Origin: Tricholoma matsutake
Taxonomy: Eukaryota > Basidiomycota > Agaricomycetes > Agaricales > Tricholomataceae
Direction of reading: 5' to 3'
NCBI GenBank assembly: GCA_026075535.2
Contig: AP026550.1
Location: 4,154,001-4,218,000 of the forward strand
Length of the DNA stretch: 64,000 nucleotides
Part shown: one piece after another, positions 57,953 to 64,000 of the stretch
Layout of the letters: every line of letters starts with the position of its first letter
Position numbering within the stretch: the first letter of the stretch is position 1
Translations under genes and position numbers: made by a program
Notes under the pieces: model-generated
The model's database searches: none
Told to the model about the DNA's origin: nothing
The model's input: the letters and a program-made list of their open reading frames with translations, nothing else

Positions 57953-59444
57953 ATGGATGCAGTGGAGAGAGAGAACACTGAACGTCAAAAACGATGGTGT
58001 GTCTCACATCTACGAGGTGTCCAATTCGGATTTTTCATTCATTTAAAAGGGCCAAAGATCAGAAAGTCGGTGAGGGTACATATGCCGTCGTATATCGAGG
58101 CAAGCATGTCCTATTGTATATGAAGCATCTTTCGAATTTTACATGGCTCTTGTAGGAAGAGAGGTGGAAACCAATCGCAAAGTGGCTATCAAGAAGATAA
58201 AGGTTGGGCAATTCAAAGATGGGCTAGATATGTCTGCCATCCGTGAGGTGAAGTATCTGAGAGAACTACGGCATAAAAATGTGATAGAGGTACGTTCTTG
58301 GACCTATCTTGATGGAATTACGCCATTCATGTTGCCGCCTTAGCTTCTTGACGTCTTTTCCTCCAAGACCAATCTCAATCTTGTTCTAGAATTCCTTGAC
58401 TCTGATTTGGAGATGATCATCAAAGACCGGTCGCTTGTTTTTCTCCCGGCAGATATCAAGAGTTGGATGGCCATGACATTTCGTGGACTCGAGTTCTGTC
58501 ATCGTAATTGGATCCTACACCGTGTAATTGCTAGTCCTACGACGTAGTTCGTCAACTGAATAACACCCGATTACAGGATTTGAAACCAAACAATTTGCTC
58601 ATAGCCTCCGATGGGCAACTCAAAATCGCCGACTTTGGCCTTGCTCGCGACTTCGCTGATCCTGGTTACAAGATGACATGTCAGGTCATCACTAGGTGTA
58701 TCGTGGCTTTCTTGCGTTCAGCAGCAGAAAGTGCTAAACTTTTACAGGTGGTATCGTCCTCCGGAGCTACTTTTTGGTAGCCGATATTACAGCTCAGCTG
58801 TTGACATCTGGTCGGTCGGGACGATACTCGCAGAACTCATGCTTCGCATACCGTATCTACCAGGCGAAACTGACATGGACCAGTTGAAAACTATTTTCCG
58901 TGCGCTTGGCACTCCGACAGAAGAAGACTGGCCGGTAATATCGCCCGCTATTCGGAAGTACGAGATGTTGTTCTTGATTTCGTTTCTCAGGGGCACACAA
59001 GATTGCCTGACTATGTCCCGGTGGGACAATTCCCCAAAACACCATTACGAGACCTATTCACAGCTGCTAGTGCTGATACACTGAATCTTCTCAGCAAATG
59101 TCTAACCTTTGAACCTCGAAAACGGATTTCCGCGAAAGAAGTACGCCTATCATCGTCATCCGATAGGCTGCTCATCTCGTCAACTATCACAGGCTCTATT
59201 TCACCCTTATTTTACAGGTCTACCATATCCCACTCATCCTTCTAAACTTCCCAAATGTAGCCCCCAAACAATTGGACGTCCTCTTGACGAGGTCGACGGA
59301 AATGTTGAGATGAATACAACGGGTCCAGGAGTCAAAGCTAGCAATGGCCGGCTCAAGCGGAAGCTCTCTTCCTCCAGTGATGAAGCGAAGACACGCTCCA
59401 TCGCACGCCGTTTAGATTTTACAAAACATATACCAAGCTCGTGA
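57953..59444 (+). CDS. KIN28: TFIIH cyclin-dependent kinase, CDK7/Kin28 type
   Basis: Eight exons (57953-57996, 58050-58099, 58156-58289, 58344-58523, 58577-58695, 58748-58934, 58991-59140, 59193-59444) give 371 residues. The kinase phosphorylates the RNA polymerase II C-terminal domain within TFIIH, and often activates other CDKs. Evidence: Gly loop [10 protein letters not shown], the Lys in KVAIKKIK, the cyclin helix [13 protein letters not shown] that matches Kin28, HRDLKPNN, DFGLAR, the T-loop [14 protein letters not shown] and the domain end [19 protein letters not shown]. The second intron (58100-58155) starts GC: G|GCAAGC...TTGTAG. The C-terminal ~60 residues are Ser/Lys-rich and probably disordered. 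Its neighbour is the nucleoporin gene, convergent. Confidence 0.94.
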
Positions 59445-59629
59445 TGGGAGCAGCGAGTCGGTTTTCATTCAATTTCCTATATGTATTTCATTCCGTGAAC
59501 TTGTTATGCAAGGTACAACCGTGACCGAATGTATTATTATTCAATGCTCGAAGCAAGCAGCGTGATAATGAACAAGGCAGTGGACTATGAACCACGCAAG
59601 AACAGGACAACAGGGACAAGAAAACGGAA

Positions 59630-62230
59630 TCATCGTGGAGTTTGACAGATGCTGCACTTATCAACTGCTGTTACCGGATTTGACAACATACAAGTTGAGC
59701 ATGTCCAATCTCCACCACTACCACCAGGATTAACTGGTTTCTTCATACCAGCTGCACCCCAATCAAAAGCCTTCACCGGTGAAGCTATAGGTTTTGGGGC
59801 CTCGGTGTTGCTGCTCAGTGTTGCTGGGCTGAAGTCAAAGGAGGGAAGAGAGGATTTTGGAACTGATTTAGCTTCCTCTAATGCTTTAAGATGCAATGGA
59901 GTGCTTGCGAATGTCAACGCAGTCGTAACGGAGAAGACAAATGTGGGGAGTGCATCCTTTGATATTGAGTGTGCCACTTCTTTCGGGGCTTTCTTGGGCA
60001 CCTGAATCTTCTCTTCCTTCTCTCCCGCGGTCTGCACCGCAGCGCGTGCCGGTGAAGGCGAGTCTTCTAGACTAGCCGTGGGTCCCGGTACGGCTGAAGA
60101 GCTTCCGACTTCTGGCTGATAGCTGAACCTCAGTTTACTTGGTTCCTTCGGCAACGTCGGCTTGAAAGCAGGAAACATTGGTCGCCCCGAGGCTTTCGTC
60201 GGGTTGGTGGCTCCTGAACCGGAAGAAAGTATGCTAGTAAGAGCGGGAGAAGAGGTTTGCGGCTTCTGAACTGGGGCCTGGACGTCAACCTCATCGATTT
60301 CTTCGATTACAATGTCTGGAGTTGGCGTCATGGACTTAGATTCCCCATTCGGACGCGGCTTGGACCTCTTGGTAGCACGCTTACTTTCCTCGTCATCATC
60401 CATCTCCTCCACAACATACGAAGTCGTCTCAGAAGGCTTTTTGCTTGCGGATTGGCACTCATCATTTGGTGAACTTGACGATGTGTTAGGCGGGAAAGAA
60501 GAAATGTTAAAAATAGAGGATGGCGGCTTCTCGAAGTGGGCGGGTGGTCTAGATCGCTTGCTTCCCTGGATTGCGTGCCATCAACCCTTCTTGCTCGTTG
60601 TATTCACATATACGACGCACCTTAGGCAAAGTTGCCTCGATGATAGCTTGAGGGGAGTATTCCTTCTCCTTTTCGGCAGATCTCTGTTGTTCCTTGTTCT
60701 TGTCGTCCGTCGTTGGAGGCACAGCAGGTTTTCCTGTAGCCCTCATTCGCTTTCCAGCCCGAACCTTGGGTAGTGCAACTTTTCCCACAGGACTTGCGGT
60801 CTGGTAAGGATTACTCAAGTCAGGCCGCTTAGGCGGCGTAACCTCCTTAATCAACTCTGTCATAAAATTCGCCGCCTTCGTCTGCTTTTGTTGTGACGGC
60901 GGAGAGGAATCCGTATGTGAAGACGATGAGGATCCTGACCACGCCTGTCGCAAAGGAGAAGGCACGACTGGTGCAGTGTGTTTTGCAGGACTACGAAGTC
61001 GAGTAGTAGACGACCCATTGAGTTGAGAAGCTTGAGTGGGACTTGCAACTGGAAGGCGTGGCGAGACAGGTGAACGGTTAGATGTCGGAAACGGTAAGGT
61101 TTGTGCAGTTCTGTTTGGAGAAGGGCCGGGAGCCGGGGACCGAAAAGGCATGTGTAAGGTGCTTTCGTTTGTCCTAGTACTACTGGCCCCACTCGGGACA
61201 GATGAAGAACTCTGCGCTTCATCTCCAACTTTTCTTCGTTTAGCATCGGTTTTGGATGTCTCCCTAGCGTTTTGACTCTCTTTCAACACCAGACGATCAG
61301 AGGAAGGACGAGGGGGTCCAAACGCAGGTGATGAATATCGATTGCGTGAGCGTGCGGATTTGGCGCTGCCTACTCCTTCCCATCTATACACACCGTTGGG
61401 ATTTCTGGAGAGTGTCTTCCTAGGGGAAGGTGAGGGTGTTTGAAGAGCTTGGGTATTGAGGCTGTAGGGGATACCATTTGTGTTAGGAAGTAATGGAGAA
61501 CTTTCGCGGGCAGGGGTCGAAAGTCTAGAGGAGAATCGAAAGGGTTCAGGTTTATCGGCTGTTAAAATCAGTATAAAAATGGGTCCTGCAAAAGGTTTGC
61601 ATTGCATAACGTACGAGGAGTGCTCTGCCGAAGAAGAGCAACGAGGCCCTCGACTTCCGAATTGCTGATCGATTTGCCTGCTCGTTCACTGAGGAATTTA
61701 CTGACCGTCTCGATGTTGTTTGCAGTAGAAGGCGAATCTTGAAATGAGTGGGGCAAAGCAGGTCGAGTTGGCGTAACCGGCGATTCAAAGGCGTCGAGGG
61801 GTAGTGCTACAGATGGTTGGGGAGACTTAGAAGATGGACCTGCCAACGCATTTATTCTGCCATGCACATCTATGTCCTCAACTATCTGGTAATAGCGATC
61901 AGTGGCCCGACAGTAACAAGAGCGAGGAATACTTACTTGATGGCCTCGGGCAGATAATGATTGCGCTGCCAACGGAACCTGACTGTTGGATGTCTGTTCC
62001 TTTCCATCTGAATCTATATCTGAATCAACAGAGTCGACAGGCGAGCGCGAACGGAGAGGGTTCAAATAGTTCAACAGGCCTGTAAAACTCCAGGTCTAGA
62101 ACGATGTCAATAAAGAAGAAGAGGTGAAAAGGAGCATAGGACACACCGATTTTTTAGCCGGAGGTCTAGAATAAGGCAGTTGAGTAGAACGGTGTGCCCG
62201 ACGAGCAGAGGTGTTACGAATGGCGCTCAT
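59630..62230 (-). CDS. Nup1/Nup153-like nucleoporin with RanBP2 zinc finger
   Basis: Five exons (62230-62147, 62095-61937, 61885-61615, 61558-60621, 60565-59630) give 795 residues. The N-terminus is basic and then reads WSFTGLLNYLNPLRSRS, an amphipathic helix of the kind that anchors Nup1/Nup60/Nup153 to the inner nuclear membrane. A long low-complexity Ser/Pro/Lys region follows, and the chain ends in a RanBP2-type zinc finger (DWTCSTCMLSNP...KCSICQTPR). Only scattered FG-like dipeptides are seen. It would line the nuclear basket and help Ran-dependent transport; this is inference from the two end motifs. The 51-nt second intron has no stop and is a multiple of three. The start codon lies 130 bp from that of a complex I subunit. 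Confidence 0.8.
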
Positions 62231-62360
62231 CGTCGACAACAACGGTCAAAAGTAAAGCTGCGGTAGCCTGAGGACTTGCAGGTTGACTGAGGGAATTCGA
62301 CATTAAGGGTAGGCAATTGTTCTAGTCACGTGTTAGAACCAACCTTGGAACAAAGCTACC
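62231..62360. promoter_or_regulatory. Divergent promoter region, nucleoporin / complex I 21 kDa subunit
   Basis: A 130-bp gap separates the two start codons, with a TCACGTG (E-box like) element near 62320. Confidence 0.5.
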
Positions 62361-63086
62361 ATGCCACAAAAAGTCGTAGAGACACCTTACCCTCTCATCG
62401 ACTCAGACCCCCATGCCTCCCGTGTAATTAGGTACTTTAGACCATCAGACTATGCTACCTGGGCTGCTGCAACTGCCGCTTTCCCGTCGGCCCTTTACCT
62501 GTGGGGTGCGATCGGCTTCTGGCCTTGGCCTTCAGAAACACACTCATCCTTGTTCAGAGATGGCTGATCCAGCAAAGTATAGGATGAGGACTGCCTTACG
62601 ACTCGGAGGGTTTCTTGGCTTTGTGGGCGGATTTCTGCTAGCGTATCAACGCTCAAGTCGTAAGCAAATTATCCCGATTGTTCGGCCCTCACTCCATTTA
62701 TTATGTGTGTCAGTCCGTTTCTGGGGGTGGTCCGAGAACAAGAGGGAAGAGCAGATGGATTTCGAGGAGCTTAGCCTGCGCGTCAAGGAGGGTAAGCCTT
62801 TGTATGGTGATTCCCATCAACCAGCTTGGGTGCAAGGCTCCGCACACCGTAACTCAGCATATTCGCAACTCAAGTTTTGTACGTCACCTCCCCCCCCTCA
62901 AGCTATAACTCTTTGTTAATTCTTCTCCTCTCAGCTGCGTTTCCGATGTGCGATCGTTATATTATACTGTGATCTTCATTAACGACTTGCTCCCACAGGT
63001 TCAACCTCGTGAATCACCCTTACCATGGAACAGATCCTGCAAAGTATGGTGTCGGAACCTCAAACTCTACTGAGGAGTCCAAATAG
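62361..63086 (+). CDS. NADH:ubiquinone oxidoreductase (complex I) 21 kDa subunit
   Basis: Five exons (62361-62505, 62558-62659, 62714-62878, 62935-62947, 62999-63086) give 170 residues. It is an accessory inner-membrane subunit of fungal complex I. Evidence: the N-terminal YPLIDSDPHASRVIRYFRPSDY, two hydrophobic segments (residues ~30-50 and GGFLGFVGGFLLAYQ), and FWGWSENKREEQMD and HRNSAYSQLKF further on, all typical of the 21-kDa subunit family. Exon 4 is only 13 nt, and donors and acceptors keep the frame so that AFPMFNLVNHPYH is read across three exons. The start is the first ATG after the nucleoporin promoter. No catalytic cofactor is expected. Confidence 0.9.
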
Positions 63087-64000
63087 TTTTGTCTTCCAAC
63101 AATGAGTGTCAATAATTAAATCTTTGACTTAAGATCACCCACTCCCTCGGTTCCGGTGCCTAGAAGCACGCCCACCATACACAGATGTTTTATGCTTCAT
63201 AGCGATTGCTGAAGTCTAACGGATCACTGCAGCAATACACCAGCAGCGCGATGCCCCGCGTCGGACCGTAGGGCATGCCTTCGCTGTTTTGCGGTCACGA
63301 CAGAAGAGCGAGGAGACCTGCATATTCATATCTTCCTGCGTTCATTGGGCTGTTCAATTCCATCATCGTCAAAGTAGCGGACCCAACGGTGCCAGATTAT
63401 GTACATCAAAATAGCCTAAGGAAAGTCAAGCCAGTGTCATTTTTAATGTTGTAGCTGGAAATCAACTTGAAGTAGAGAATCGTTCTGACTTCTCGTACCA
63501 AACTAATTTCCTCCAAGTAGAAATGGTGTGGACAGTCAACGACTGATTCAGTCAGCGCGGGATGCCATTCCCGTCTGTTTTTCTGACTTTCATGAAATGA
63601 TATTGAAATGACGTGCAGTTTCGACGCATTATTTCCTTCAGGCATGATACACCGTTCGCGGAAGTTCGTTCCGTTTAACCAGCGGTCTGGAGCAGACGGA
63701 GGAAGTCTCTTTAATAGATTCTGTATATAGTGTAGGCGAAACGGCACAAAATTGGCCAGTCGTAGGATTGCTGAAAACAAGATTAATATCGACACCTATT
63801 TTTCTATCTTGTCTATCTGACATCCGGGGTGTCAAAGGAACAGCGCCGTGAGACTCTAGGCAGTAAAGGCACTATCGATTTCTCTTGTCAGACAGATAAA
63901 TGCCTCGCATTCGTCGCAGCATCGTAGGATTGAGCTTTGGCCATATATATCCAGTCCTAGATGGTGAAAATTAGATAGTAAGTTACCACAAATCGTACCA
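63087..64000. other. Downstream region without a recognised gene
   Basis: About 0.9 kb after the complex I subunit. A minus-strand frame (63795-63406) contains no known motif and has a weak start. I see no RNA gene, repeat or mobile element signature here. Confidence 0.4.

Noticed and set aside
63406..63795. Minus-strand 129-codon frame near the window end
   Set aside because: No domain, weak start, and no supporting splice structure.
1..64000. CRISPR arrays, prokaryotic operons and riboswitches
   Set aside because: No regularly spaced repeat array, and gene structure with dense spliceosomal introns shows the DNA is fungal nuclear.

Overview
This window is nuclear DNA of a filamentous basidiomycete, most likely a mushroom-forming agaricomycete. 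Nearly every host gene is cut by short GT-AG introns of about 47-65 nt. The gene set is a typical fungal one (Arp2/3, cytosolic acetyl-CoA carboxylase, exocyst, TFIIH kinase, complex I). The repeats are Ty1/copia, Ty3/gypsy chromoviruses and a DIRS-type tyrosine-recombinase retrotransposon, as in agaricomycetes. I cannot fix the genus. Intron positions were read by eye from splice signals plus protein-family conservation; each spliced gene model given here closes to a whole number of codons.

Layout. 1-11,282 is a transposon nest: a decayed copia element (cut by the window start) is interrupted by a very young gypsy element (3,790-9,836, LTRs differing at one base, 5-bp target duplication), then comes a copia LTR, a CAGTT-rich repeat and a CpG-depleted remnant of the same gypsy family. 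11,515-45,036 is gene-dense: ARPC2, ACC1, QNS1, SEC6(-), COQ6, two uncharacterised genes, an uncharacterised tubby-like gene(-), the mitochondrial phosphate carrier(-), RIB3, a CCCH/RING-IBR protein(-), a Gfo/Idh/MocA oxidoreductase(-), OHCU decarboxylase and a J-domain protein(-). 45,240-57,720 is a second repeat island: a gypsy chromovirus with diverged LTRs, flanked on both sides by a ~185-bp direct repeat, then a DIRS element; two inverted copies of a non-coding repeat lie at the edges. 57,953-63,086 holds CDK7/Kin28, a Nup1/Nup153-like nucleoporin(-) and the complex I 21-kDa subunit. The last 0.9 kb shows nothing I can call.

The host genes are mainly housekeeping and do not form an obvious pathway cluster, though several serve mitochondria or cofactor supply (COQ6, phosphate carrier, complex I, RIB3, QNS1). 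Four pairs are divergent over 106-268 bp and probably share promoters. The most striking features are a predicted 3-nt microexon in QNS1, two GC-AG introns, other very small exons, and consistent CpG-to-TpG/CpA decay of the transposons that accounts for most premature stops and several lost catalytic residues. I found no sign of a new defence or biosynthetic system.
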